Positions 15,711 through 23,424 of a stretch of DNA of 46,421 nt are shown one piece after another. The stretch is from NCBI GenBank assembly GCA_041599115.1, contig JBFHXF010000004.1, positions 1 to 46,421 on the forward strand, in the 5' to 3' direction. The DNA comes from JACZUI01 sp041599115. Lineage in GTDB: Bacteria; Actinomycetota; Acidimicrobiia; Spongiisociales; ZC4RG35. The translations under genes were made by a program, and so were the position numbers. The notes below the pieces were generated by a model. That model was not told the DNA's origin, searched no databases, and saw only the letters and a list, made by a program, of their open reading frames with translations. Positions within the stretch are counted from its first letter, which is position 1, and each line of letters begins with the position of its first letter.

Positions 15711-16126
15711 GGCTTCTCCACACTCCATCCCCTGTTTCTCAACTCGTCGGCCAGGACTTCGTCGGTCAGGTGAGACAGGTCGATGAGAGGTCGGTCCATT
15801 CCCAGGCAACGCTCAACGGTGTCGCGCAGCGTCCTGGCCCATGCCCTGCCTTTCGCCTCCGCCTCGAGGCTGATGGTGCTGTCCGGGTTGACGGTGTATA
15901 CGTGAGCGGTCACCTGAGGGTTGACCCTCGAACCTCGCTCACCATAAACGAGCAGGACCGAGCCAACCGGCACGTCCTGGATGCCCCCGGTGGCAATGAA
16001 AGGTCCCTCGTAGGCCCACCCGGAGCTTCTCGCGGTGTCAACCCTCTCGACGACCTTCGCCCAGTTCTTGTGCCGCTCGTCGCCGACCAATGGCACATTC
16101 ACCGCAACCAGGAACCGGTCTCCCAT
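15707..16126 (-). CDS. Hypothetical protein, co-transcribed with qor-like gene
   Basis: Soluble protein of 139 residues from the ATG at 16126 (MGDRFLVAVNVP); an upstream in-frame ATG at 16144 is possible. Recognisable features are an alpha+beta pattern with SSGWAYEGPFIATGGIQDVP, GSVLLVYGERGSR and a C-terminal HLTDEVLADELRNRGW helix. I do not recognise the family. The middle reads like a single-domain barrel or sheet fold without cysteine or metal motifs apart from one Cys. Its stop overlaps the oxidoreductase start by 4 nt, so the two are translationally coupled. It is divergent from the MoaD-membrane fusion. Confidence 0.65.
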   Translation of the reverse strand: MGDRFLVAVNVPLVGDERHKNWAKVVERVDTARSSGWAYEGPFIATGGIQDVPVGSVLLVYGERGSRVNPQVTAHVYTVNPDSTISLEAEAKGRAWARTLRDTVERCLGMDRPLIDLSHLTDEVLADELRNRGWSVEKP

Positions 16127-16192
16127 AGAAGGGAGGGTAGGCAAACTTGGAGATACGTCGCTCGCAGACTCGATACGCTTTACCCTTCAGTC

Positions 16193-17188
16193 ATGACCAA
16201 GCTGCGTCTGTTCGCCAATTTGAGAGAGATCGCCGGCACCTCCACCGTGGATATCCCTTCAAAGACCGTCGGCAGCCTCATCGAGGCGGCCTCTGATCGC
16301 TACGGACCGGAATTCAGGAGAGGTGTGCAGACGTCGCGGGTTTGGATAAACGGCGAATCTGCCTCGATGGAAGACCGCATCGACGACGACGACGAAGTCG
16401 TTCTGATACCGCCGGTTTCGGGCGGAGGCCAGCCGAGTGCGATTTCCACTGTCGATCTGGTGGGATTCGTTCCGCTGGTTATCGCCGCCGTCGCCATCCT
16501 TGCCAGCCTTCAGGGTAAGGAAATATGGGCCGCGGCCCTGGTGGCGATCAGTGCCGTTTGGGCCGTCGACCTGGGGCGGCCGTTCGCAGCTCGCGGCCGC
16601 AGTTTCGCACCGTTGGCCGTGACGGTCACCTCCGCCGGCAGCGTGATAGCGGCACATGTCCTCGGCGGGACCGGGTACGGGTTGAGTCTCGGCATAGCCG
16701 TGGTCGTGGCATTGGGATGGGCGGTCGCCTTTCCCGCCTACCGTGACATCGCCTCGTACAGTCCGATCCTTCTCGTCTCCCTCATCGCCGGCTTGGGGTC
16801 GGCTTCGATGATTCTCGCCAGATCGCCACAGAGCCCCGATGAATCGGCTTTGAACGTGTTTCTGGTGACTGTGATAGCCGGTGTGCTCCTCGGCGCCTTG
16901 CTGGAGCGTCTTCCGGCCCTGCCGTTTCTCGACCCCTTCTCGGTCACTGCCGTCGGTTCGGTCCTGGCGGCCGTGGCGGCAGCAGCTTTCTGGGACCTCG
17001 ACGTCGTTGGCTATCTCCTGGTGGGCCTTGGGGTTTCGATTGCTCTCGTGGCCGGCAGAGGCTTGTCCTCCATACTCCGGACCGGGCAGGCGGTGCTTAC
17101 CCAGAGACCACCCGGAGTCATTGCATCCATCGACGCGGTCGTGTTGGCTGCTGCCATTTACTACCCGCTCATCTCACTCATTCTCTAG
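16193..17188 (+). CDS. MoaD/ThiS-like domain fused to a multi-pass membrane domain
   Basis: Protein of 331 residues. Residues 1-80 are a beta-grasp MoaD-like domain (MTKLRLFANLREIAG, GVQTSRVWINGESA, DDDDEVVLIPPVSGGG). The family's terminal diglycine lies at residues 77-79 but is internal here. Residues ~86-331 contain about eight to nine hydrophobic segments (for example LVGFVPLVIAAVAILASL, GIAVVVALGWAVAF, FLVTVIAGVLLGALL, VVLAAAIYYPLISLIL). The membrane part faintly recalls CdsA-type proteins in hydrophobicity only; no catalytic signature was seen. Sulfur-carrier activity would need cleavage after GG. It may instead be a non-carrier ubiquitin-like regulatory domain. Confidence 0.75.
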   Translation: MTKLRLFANLREIAGTSTVDIPSKTVGSLIEAASDRYGPEFRRGVQTSRVWINGESASMEDRIDDDDEVVLIPPVSGGGQPSAISTVDLVGFVPLVIAAVAILASLQGKEIWAAALVAISAVWAVDLGRPFAARGRSFAPLAVTVTSAGSVIAAHVLGGTGYGLSLGIAVVVALGWAVAFPAYRDIASYSPILLVSLIAGLGSASMILARSPQSPDESALNVFLVTVIAGVLLGALLERLPALPFLDPFSVTAVGSVLAAVAAAAFWDLDVVGYLLVGLGVSIALVAGRGLSSILRTGQAVLTQRPPGVIASIDAVVLAAAIYYPLISLIL

Positions 17189-17311
17189 ACGAGCGACTGC
17201 CGGGATCATTCGGCCACGCTATGCGAGGGGCTCATCGGGCCGGTTGCGACACTTCTCGATTCGTCGCGGAGCTATTACAAGGTTCTTCGTGCGATTAGCC
17301 TTCCCCAGCAC

Positions 17312-18400
17312 ATGGCTGCCGTAAAGGTGCGGCGACGCGCCCTCGTTCTTTTCACCCTGACCGCCCTCATGGCAACCCTTTTTCCCTTGACCTCCCAGGC
17401 AGTCAGCAAGTCTCAGGTCGACCAGGCTTGCGCCGACTCGCGGGCCCAGCTCGAGGAGTACCGATCGGCCAAGGCGGCCTTCGACGCGGGCGAGGCGCAA
17501 TACTGGTCGGTGGTCAACGAGGTGGACCGCGTCCAGGCAAAGCAGGAGCGGATCTCCGGCTCGGCCGACAGCCACAGCAAGGAGCTAGCTCAGATCCAGG
17601 CGGAGATCGAGGCCCAAGCGGTCGAGCTCTACATGCGTGGCGGTTTTTCCAACCCGGGGATAATTTTCTCGGTCTCGTCCGTGGACGAGTTCATGACGAC
17701 TTCCGAATTCCTCACGGCGGCTGCCACCGGGGGCCAGCAGTCGATCGACGATCTCATTGCCGCCCGAAACGACCTGGCCAGATTCAACGAGGAACTCGAT
17801 GCCACCCGAAAGGACCTCGAAGCGCTGGAAGCAGAGCGTCTCGATGCGAAGGATTCCCTGGAGGCAGCGATGGTCGCCGAGCAGACGGCATACGCCAAGC
17901 TGACGGGAAAGTGCAAGGAACTGGCCGCCCAATACGACCGGGAGCAGGCTGCGAAGAGGGCGGCGGCGGCACAGCGCGCTCGCGGCTCGATCCAGGTGGG
18001 ACCCTTCATCTGCCCGTTTACCCCTGGACGGACCTCCTTCACCGACAGTTGGGGTGCTCCCCGTTCTGGGGGCCGCACCCACAAGGGCGTCGACATGTTT
18101 GCTGCCTACGGCGAGCCGATGTATGCCGTGGCCGACGGTACCGCACTCACCAAATCCAGTTCGCTCGGTGGGAGATCGATCTGGCTGCTGTCCAACGGGG
18201 TTGCTTACTACTACGCCCACCTCTCCGGGTACAACGTGGGCAACGGACAGCGAGTCAGTCAGGGTCAGACAATTGGATTCAACGGCGACTCGGGCAATGC
18301 CAAGGGCGGGGCCCCACATCTGCATTTTGAGATCCATCCCGGCGGCAGATCTTCACCTGCGGTGAACCCGTATCCGACTGTCGCAGCTGCATGCAGGTAA
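17312..18400 (+). CDS. Secreted coiled-coil M23 peptidase (murein hydrolase / EnvC-like)
   Basis: Protein of 362 residues. A signal peptide (basic VKVRRR then ALVLFTLTALMATLFPL, cleavage near SQA) is followed by ~200 residues of coiled coil and a C-terminal LytM domain. The zinc motifs are intact: HKGVD and HLHFE, with GNSGNAKGG-like text reading GDSGNAKGGAPHLHFE. It would cleave peptidoglycan cross-bridges or activate amidases at the cell surface. The coiled-coil plus LytM layout resembles EnvC-type division or RipA-like partners. No good Shine-Dalgarno is obvious before the ATG at 17312. Confidence 0.88.
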   Translation: MAAVKVRRRALVLFTLTALMATLFPLTSQAVSKSQVDQACADSRAQLEEYRSAKAAFDAGEAQYWSVVNEVDRVQAKQERISGSADSHSKELAQIQAEIEAQAVELYMRGGFSNPGIIFSVSSVDEFMTTSEFLTAAATGGQQSIDDLIAARNDLARFNEELDATRKDLEALEAERLDAKDSLEAAMVAEQTAYAKLTGKCKELAAQYDREQAAKRAAAAQRARGSIQVGPFICPFTPGRTSFTDSWGAPRSGGRTHKGVDMFAAYGEPMYAVADGTALTKSSSLGGRSIWLLSNGVAYYYAHLSGYNVGNGQRVSQGQTIGFNGDSGNAKGGAPHLHFEIHPGGRSSPAVNPYPTVAAACR

Positions 18401-18410
18401 CCTCTATTTG

Positions 18411-18941
18411 GTGAGCGAGCAGCGCCGTCGGATTGACCTGGTACTCGAACCCGATTACCTCGAGGATCTCGGAAACGTCGAACTGGACGTGCTCCGTCAG
18501 CGACGAACAACGGCCGAAGATGTCGAGGCGCAGGTCTCCTATTACCGCCGGCTGCTCCACGGCCGGATGGATCTGCTCAACTTCGAGGTCCGTCGCAGAA
18601 GCGGCGAGGAGGAGCGGACCCTTCTCGAGGCTCTGCCTGAGATCCTGGCTACAGGGATGGTTCTCGGTCCAGAGCCGACTCTGCGCCATATCGAAACCAT
18701 GCCGCCGATACCCACCACGACCGGCCGTCGTCTGATCGACAAGATCATGGACGACGGCGTTCTCACCGAGTTATCGGACCTGACCGACGAGGAGATCAGC
18801 GAGGCGATCGATCGCCTTCGCGAGATAGAGGCACAACTCTCGACGCAGCGCAAGCAACTGCATGACGTGATTGATGTCCTCCAGGACGAGATAGTTGCCC
18901 GTTACCGGAGTCAACACGGCGAGGCGCAGGTCACCGGGTAG
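18411..18941 (+). CDS. RsiG-like c-di-GMP-binding anti-sigma factor homologue
   Basis: Helical protein of 176 residues (GTG 18411; TTG 18408 also possible). It carries two copies of the RsiG c-di-GMP signature E(x3)S(x2)R(x3)Q(x3)D, with His in the Q position both times: Glu39-Ser43-Arg46-His50-Asp54 and Glu140-Ser144-Arg147-His151-Asp155. The upstream stretch LGNVELDVLRQRR and SYYRRLLHGRMDLL match RsiG helix 1. In Streptomyces, RsiG bound to c-di-GMP sequesters the sigma factor WhiG. No sigma gene is in the window, so the partner is unknown. It lies between the M23 peptidase and asparaginase genes on the same strand. Confidence 0.78.
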   Translation: MSEQRRRIDLVLEPDYLEDLGNVELDVLRQRRTTAEDVEAQVSYYRRLLHGRMDLLNFEVRRRSGEEERTLLEALPEILATGMVLGPEPTLRHIETMPPIPTTTGRRLIDKIMDDGVLTELSDLTDEEISEAIDRLREIEAQLSTQRKQLHDVIDVLQDEIVARYRSQHGEAQVTG

Positions 18942-18944
18942 GCA

Positions 18945-19892
18945 TTGCTAGCCGCGTCGACTCGTTCGGGTCTGGTCGAAACAGTTCACGATGGGGCCGT
19001 TGCGGTGGTCGGCGCCGATGGTGAACTGATTGCTTGGTCGGGCGACATCGACAGGCCGTTTTATCTGCGGTCGGCTGCGAAACCATTTCAAGCGGCGGTC
19101 GCCCAGAAGGAGGGGGCCATGCTGCGGCCATCCGAGTTGGCGATAGCTTCCGCCTCGCATGATGGCGATCCGGTGCATGTGGCCATGGTTCACTCGATTC
19201 TTGTTTCGGTTGGTCTCTCCGAGACGAACCTTGGTTGCCCGGCCGACTGGCCTTCGGGCGTCTCAGCCAAGACTGCCCTGCTCAAAGCGGGAAATCATGG
19301 ACCGCGTCCCATCTGGCACAACTGTTCGGGCAAACACGCCGCCTGGCTGCGCGCCGCCCAGCAGCAAGGTTGGTCACTGAGTGACTATCTGGATCCAGGT
19401 CATCCCTTGCAGCGAAAGATCATCTCGAATGTTTCCCAACTGGGGGAGTATCCGGTTACGCCGGTCGGGGTGGACGGATGCGGGGCACCGGTGTTGCGAA
19501 CAACCGCGAGATCGATGGGCTTGCTGTTTGCCAGGCTCGGTTCTCTCCCCGAGTTGCGTCAGGTGTTCATGGCGATGCATCGCTACCCGGCCCTCGTCTC
19601 TGGATCTGCCAACGGTGACACTGCCATAGCTGTGGCTCTCCACGCCGCCGTCAAGCGAGGAGCGCAGGGTTGTCTCGGGGTAGCTCTCGATGGTGGGGTC
19701 GGCGTGGCCGTGAAGTCATGGGACGGCCTCGGCACGATCGCCGAGATCGGGGCCATTGCCACCCTGGATGCTCTCGGACTCCTTCCCCGGACAGCCGCCC
19801 GAAGCCTCGAGCCCTTTGCCCGGCCTCCGGTCCGTGGCGGCGGGCGAGTCGTTGGCGAGATCGAGCCGCTCCTCGTTCTGCGAAGGTCGTGA
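18945..19892 (+). CDS. L-asparaginase II family protein
   Basis: Protein of 315 residues of the asparaginase II (PF06089-type) family that hydrolyses asparagine to aspartate and ammonia; this family is unrelated to AnsA/B. Visible conserved stretches: GAVAVVGADGELIAWSGD, YLRSAAKPFQA, ASHDGDPVHV, WHNCSGKHAAWL, GVDGCGAPVL and GVALDGGVGVAVKSWDG. The TTG start is 3 nt after the RsiG-like stop, so the two are probably co-transcribed. Length and motif order are complete. Confidence 0.9.
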   Translation: MLAASTRSGLVETVHDGAVAVVGADGELIAWSGDIDRPFYLRSAAKPFQAAVAQKEGAMLRPSELAIASASHDGDPVHVAMVHSILVSVGLSETNLGCPADWPSGVSAKTALLKAGNHGPRPIWHNCSGKHAAWLRAAQQQGWSLSDYLDPGHPLQRKIISNVSQLGEYPVTPVGVDGCGAPVLRTTARSMGLLFARLGSLPELRQVFMAMHRYPALVSGSANGDTAIAVALHAAVKRGAQGCLGVALDGGVGVAVKSWDGLGTIAEIGAIATLDALGLLPRTAARSLEPFARPPVRGGGRVVGEIEPLLVLRRS

Positions 19893-20244
19893 CTCTCCGC
19901 CATGGCGAGCGTCCGCGGGTCGCGAAAATTCTGATTAGAAACTTGTGAACACGCCGGTGTGGACAAACCCTGTGGAAAACCCCGATTTCTGTTGGTAACC
20001 ATCGACCGGCCCCCTGGCACGCCCCCGACTAACGCTAGTTGATATGTGTTAACGGATGATGAGAGTCATTTCAGGGTCATTGCCTGCCGGCGAGGGTTGG
20101 CGTATGTTCGCCACTGCAAACGCCCGAGAGGCAATTCGGAGAAGCGTCCGTTCGGGGAAGTGCGGAGGAGGCTCCGGAGGGTCACTCGGGCGTTCTGCTC
20201 TCGGTGTTCCGGGCATGATTCGGGAAATTGCCAGGGGCGGTGGG
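19893..20244. other. Convergent intergenic region with DnaA-box-like cluster
   Basis: 352 bp between the asparaginase and CAP-protein stops, with no gene I can support. It contains three 9-mers close to the DnaA box TTGTCCACA: TTGTGAACA 19943-19951 (weak), an exact TTGTCCACA on the minus strand at 19958-19966, and TTTTCCACA on the minus strand at 19971-19979. An AT-richer stretch with GTTGATATGTGTTAAC follows (20038-20053). dnaA, dnaN and rpmH are not in this window, so I do not call an origin; a DnaA-titration or regulatory cluster is possible. Confidence 0.4.
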
Positions 20245-20907
20245 TCAGTCCTTACACAGTTGCCAAAAACGGGTGGCCTCGACACACGAGTTGCCGGAAG
20301 TGATTTCACGGTCCGGTCCGACGATCAACGTGGTGGTAGTGGTGGCGGGGATTGTCGTCACTGTGGTAGTGGTTGTCTTGGCCGTGGCCTTGGTGGTGTT
20401 GGTGGTTGCCGGGGCCGTAGTCGTGGGAGAGGGACTCGAGGTGGTTCCCTTCTTCATGAAGACCACGGTCACGTAGAGACGCCCATCGCTGGTGTCCGTC
20501 CCGATCCCGACGTAGTTGTAATCGCCCAGGATGTTCTTGCGATGGCCGTCGGAGTCCATGAACGCTGCGTGCAGACTGGTTGGTGTCCCGCCGCGGCCCA
20601 CATTCTCAGCCATCTTCGACCAGCCGGTGCCTCCGGCTGCCGCCAGCTGCTGTGAGGTCGAATGGAAAATCTCACCGGCGGCAATCATCTCCTGGGTGTG
20701 CGTCCGGGCCCATGCCTGCAGGTTGCCGTCCACGGTCAGTTTGCTCAGGCCGTTAGCCGCCCGGGATGAATTGATCAGAGACAGGAACTCACTCTCCGTA
20801 GCCGTATCGGCGTTCGCCGCAAGACCCATGCTCGCGGTGGCGAGGGCTGCTGCCAGCAAAAGTGAGATCCAACGTCGTTTCCCCAGCATCCGCTGGATAT
20901 CGGCCAC
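20245..20907 (-). CDS. Secreted CAP/SCP-domain protein with Thr-rich tail
   Basis: Protein of 220 residues from GTG 20907; ATG 20889 (MLGKRRW) is an equally good start. A signal peptide (KRRWISLLLAAALATASMGLAANA) precedes a CAP domain with SEFLSLINSSRAANGLSKL, WARTHTQEMIAAGEIFHS, AENVGRGG, FMDSDGHRKNILGDYNYVGIG and TVVFMKKG. The CAP cleft His residues (FHS and GHR) are present. After it come about 45 residues rich in Thr/Ala (TTTAPATTNTTKATAKTTTT) and a short tail with two cysteines, probably wall-spanning. CAP proteins are extracellular with mostly unknown function in bacteria. Confidence 0.85.
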   Translation of the reverse strand: MADIQRMLGKRRWISLLLAAALATASMGLAANADTATESEFLSLINSSRAANGLSKLTVDGNLQAWARTHTQEMIAAGEIFHSTSQQLAAAGGTGWSKMAENVGRGGTPTSLHAAFMDSDGHRKNILGDYNYVGIGTDTSDGRLYVTVVFMKKGTTSSPSPTTTAPATTNTTKATAKTTTTTVTTIPATTTTTLIVGPDREITSGNSCVEATRFWQLCKD

Positions 20908-21032
20908 ATCTGCCCATTTCTTGAGTAGATATGGAGTTGTGACCGGAGCCGGCTGGTGCCGTTGTGATGTTGTCGCCCAGGGCGATGACCGAGGAATGCG
21001 GTGGCGACGGTCGACCGGCCTGACCGATGGCT

Positions 21033-21047
21033 ACCACTATGAGTGGT
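21033..21047 (-). terminator. Short hairpin downstream of the Clp1-like gene
   Basis: ACCACT (21033-21038) and AGTGGT (21042-21047) form a perfect 6-bp stem with a 3-nt loop, 43 bp after the minus-strand stop at 21091 and in front of the CAP gene. No U-tract follows, so termination is uncertain. Confidence 0.3.
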
Positions 21048-21090
21048 CAACTGTCCCCGATCGGCAAGAACGGTACCTCCGCCCGGAGCA

Positions 21091-22020
21091 TCACAACCCG
21101 AACATGACCTCGCGCAGGCTGATGACACTCGACACATGAGTCTCCGGGTCGATCCGCATGGACCCGAGACGGAGTCCCGTCATTCCGCTGCCGACGTTGG
21201 TCCGGACCCGCAAAGCATCGTCCTCGCACTCGAGGACACCGAGCCCGAGACAGGCACCATCCTCGTTCTGTACTCCTACCAGGACGTGGCTGAGACGATC
21301 GAGATTCAATCCGATCGGAAGTGTTGGGGCGAACACAGTGGGTCTCACCTTCCACCGATCGAGGGGGGGCGCCAGGGCTCTCTTGAATCCTCGAATTCTC
21401 AGAGCCGCCCGCTCATCGGGTGACAGTGAGACGAGGTTGGGATCCGTGGCGGCGACGGTCACATCGGCTCCGAGAAAGCGCCGCAGCATTCCGACGACGG
21501 GCTCCATTTCGCCCCCTCGCTGCAAGGCAACCACCTTGTCCGGTCGACACAGCTCGGCCTTGTGGTACTTGAGGGTCTCCCCGGCCACGCCCGAGACAAC
21601 CGCCGATGTGTCGAGGATCACCAGGTCAGCCAGCTGCTTGGCCTTATCCACGGCGGCTGCTGTTGCCACAACTTGCTGAAGGACCAGTCGTGCCGGGGTG
21701 ATCGTGCCAACGAAGTAGAGCTGGTCGGCTTGTTCGACCTGATCCAGATCGTCATCAGAGCGGATGATCTTCACACCGACGCAGGCTGGAGGACCGACCG
21801 TCGAATTGCCGATGTCGGCGTCTACCAGGCCCACCGTCCGACCCGCTTTCAATGCCAAGCGCGTGGCTGCGAGAGCGAGAGTCGTCTTGCCGGTGTCGAC
21901 CCCGCCCATCAGCATCGCGACCTTGGCGCGCGATACCTCTCTTGCCAGGCCGTCAAACCCGTGTTCGGTCATCGGCGGAATATAAGCCTCCTCGCGGCCA
22001 ATCTCGATTCGACTCGACAT
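21091..22020 (-). CDS. Clp1/Grc3-like P-loop polynucleotide kinase family protein
   Basis: Protein of 309 residues (ATG 22020; ATG 21972 is an alternative that follows TATATT and a distant GAGGAGG). The P-loop is MGGVDTGKTT, with the Clp1-type motif GLVDADIGNSTVGPP following, as in archaeal and eukaryotic Clp1/Grc3 RNA 5'-kinases (vDxDxGQxxxGPP), and LVILDTSAVVSGVAG as a Walker-B-like strand. The C-terminal ~100 residues form a separate domain (VLVGVQNEDGACLGLGVLE) resembling the Clp1 C-terminal beta domain. Whether it phosphorylates RNA or DNA ends is untested. It is divergent from the SAM-hydrolase gene with only 29 bp between starts. Confidence 0.75.
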   Translation of the reverse strand: MSSRIEIGREEAYIPPMTEHGFDGLAREVSRAKVAMLMGGVDTGKTTLALAATRLALKAGRTVGLVDADIGNSTVGPPACVGVKIIRSDDDLDQVEQADQLYFVGTITPARLVLQQVVATAAAVDKAKQLADLVILDTSAVVSGVAGETLKYHKAELCRPDKVVALQRGGEMEPVVGMLRRFLGADVTVAATDPNLVSLSPDERAALRIRGFKRALAPPLDRWKVRPTVFAPTLPIGLNLDRLSHVLVGVQNEDGACLGLGVLECEDDALRVRTNVGSGMTGLRLGSMRIDPETHVSSVISLREVMFGL

Positions 22021-22049
22021 TGGCCGGTGGGGGTCTACCGTCGCTCGTG

Positions 22050-22874
22050 ATGAGTCTTCCTATCAGCTTTCTGTCCGATTTCGGGCACAACGACGAATTC
22101 GTTGGTGTTGTCCACGGAGTCCTTGCCAAGCTCGCACCGGACTCTCGGGTGATCGATGTCTCTCACGGAATTCCCCGTGGGAACGTGAGGGCGGCCGCCT
22201 TATCGCTCACACGGTCTATCCAGTACCTTCCCGATGGGGTGGCCCTGGTGGTCGTTGATCCAGGGGTTGGCTCGAAGCGGGCCGCCCTGGCCCTCTCCAC
22301 AGAGTGGGGATTCTTCGTGGGTCCAGACAACGGGGTCCTGTCCCCGGCGGTGGCAATGGTGGGTGGAGCCTCGAGAATCGTATCGATAGAGAACCCCGAA
22401 GTGATGATCCCCTCTCCGGGAGAGACCTTCCATGGCCGGGACGTCTTTGCCCCTGCTGCCGCCCTACTCGCCTCGGGCGAGGCTGCCCTGGAGGATCTAG
22501 GCAGGGAGATGACCCCTGATGAGGTGCAGCCCATGCTTCTCCCATTGCCCGATCAACAAACCGAACGCATCGTAGGGGAGGTCTGGTGGGTCGACGGTTT
22601 TGGCAATGCGCAGACCAACATCGGCCCTGATGATCTTTCCCTTGTCGGTGTCTTCCCCGGCGAATTCGTCAGTCTGCGCGTCGGGGCATCACTCCATTCC
22701 ATTCTGTGGGCAGCCGCATACTCGGAGGTCGACGAGGGTCAGCCGCTGATCCATGTCGATTCGGCCGGCTTGATCGCCATTGCTGTTCGGGGCGGGCGCG
22801 CCGAGGACCATTTTGGCCTCGGCGAGGGTGTAGCGGTCACCCTGGCGGGGACAGGATCGACCACAGTTGGATGA
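22050..22874 (+). CDS. SAM hydroxide adenosyltransferase (DUF62/SalL-FlA superfamily)
   Basis: Cytoplasmic enzyme of 274 residues that in most bacterial members hydrolyses S-adenosylmethionine to adenosine and methionine. Motifs: ISFLSDFGHNDEFVGVVHG (catalytic Asp), VIDVSHGIPRGNVRAAAL, VVVDPGVGSKRAALAL, FFVGPDNGVLSPA, ETFHGRDVFAPAAALLASG and the C-terminal DGFGNAQTNI. Fluorinase- or chlorinase-specific halide pockets are not indicated. The ATG at 22050 is preceded by an in-frame GTG at 22047. Its length is normal for the family. Confidence 0.9.
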   Translation: MSLPISFLSDFGHNDEFVGVVHGVLAKLAPDSRVIDVSHGIPRGNVRAAALSLTRSIQYLPDGVALVVVDPGVGSKRAALALSTEWGFFVGPDNGVLSPAVAMVGGASRIVSIENPEVMIPSPGETFHGRDVFAPAAALLASGEAALEDLGREMTPDEVQPMLLPLPDQQTERIVGEVWWVDGFGNAQTNIGPDDLSLVGVFPGEFVSLRVGASLHSILWAAAYSEVDEGQPLIHVDSAGLIAIAVRGGRAEDHFGLGEGVAVTLAGTGSTTVG

Positions 22875-22935
22875 TCCCCGCCACGGCAATCGCCACTAGC
22901 AGGATGATGATGATGATGGCGGTTCCGGGTCGCAA
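22837..22935 (-). CDS. Possible 32-residue single-helix membrane peptide
   Basis: On the minus strand, a TTG at 22935 opens a 32-codon frame with a strongly hydrophobic helix (TAIIIIILLVAIAVAG) preceded by Arg and followed by IIQLW. It overlaps the 3' end of the SAM-enzyme gene by 38 nt. The run of isoleucines comes from an ATC repeat. A GGGGGGAGGA stretch lies ~15 nt upstream, too far for a good ribosome site. It could equally be a chance frame. Confidence 0.28.
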   Translation of the reverse strand: MRPGTAIIIIILLVAIAVAGIIQLWSILSPPG

Positions 22936-23174
22936 GAGGCAGGATCGTATCCTCCCCCCTTCACAACCGTCTCCGGCATGAGGAAAGAGCCCCGAACTTG
23001 TCGAGGCCTCCAGCAAGTGGAGGCCTCGACTACATGAAGGAGGGCCAACCGTCACCGTGGGGCGGGCTGGGAGGCTATCCGTTCACACCCTGGACGAACG
23101 TGCCCATGGCATGAGGGAAACGGTTACCCTTCTTCCTGCATGCCTCGCGAATATCGGTCACAGAGGGTGGCTAC
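22875..23174. other. Intergenic region with strong hairpin
   Basis: 300 bp between the SAM-enzyme gene and the glutaredoxin-like gene. It contains a short ATG-type trinucleotide run (22902-22918), the possible peptide on the minus strand, and the perfect hairpin at 23000-23030. Nothing else was recognised. Confidence 0.5.
23000..23030 (+). terminator. Perfect 13-bp hairpin
   Basis: GTCGAGGCCTCCA (23000-23012) pairs perfectly with TGGAGGCCTCGAC (23018-23030) around GCAAG. It lies 125 bp after the SAM-enzyme stop and before the glutaredoxin-like gene. No T-run follows on the plus strand, so Rho-independent strength is doubtful. Confidence 0.45.
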
Positions 23175-23423
23175 TTGAGTGACTTTTCGGTTCGTTTTCT
23201 GACCCGCAAGGGATGTCATCTCTGTGATGACGCTCTAGGCATGTTGCGGCAGGAGGCCCATCGTCTGCGGGTTTCCGTCGTGGAGGTGGATATCGACCTC
23301 GATATCACGCTCCGTGAGGTCTATGACTCACGGGTGCCCGTGGTCCTTGGTCCCGACGGCCAGATCCTCGCCGAAGGGCGGATGGAGCGGAAACTACTCC
23401 GCCAGGCCCTGTTGGGAGTCTGA
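23175..23423 (+). CDS. Glutaredoxin-like protein (DUF836/YruB-like thioredoxin fold)
   Basis: Small thiol protein of 82 residues with a TTG start. The fold reads beta (FSVRFLTRKG), redox motif CHLC at the N-terminus of helix 1 (GCHLCDDALGMLRQ), beta (VSVVEVDID), the cis-proline strand SRVPVVLGPDGQ, then a terminal helix (MERKLLRQALL). It matches the glutaredoxin-like family often annotated as DUF836. It could maintain haem-attachment thiols or act as a general disulfide reductase; it is convergent with the cytochrome c operon, ending 2 bp from the cytochrome stop. Confidence 0.85.
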   Translation: MSDFSVRFLTRKGCHLCDDALGMLRQEAHRLRVSVVEVDIDLDITLREVYDSRVPVVLGPDGQILAEGRMERKLLRQALLGV

Positions 23424-23424
23424 G

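Noticed and set aside
20056..20655. 199-codon plus-strand frame over the convergent region and CAP gene
   Set aside because: Gly/Arg-rich shadow of the Thr-rich tail of the CAP gene; no recognisable domain.
22902..22918. Trinucleotide ATG/ATC repeat as a microsatellite of interest
   Set aside because: Very short (about five units) and explained by an Ile-rich hydrophobic frame or chance.
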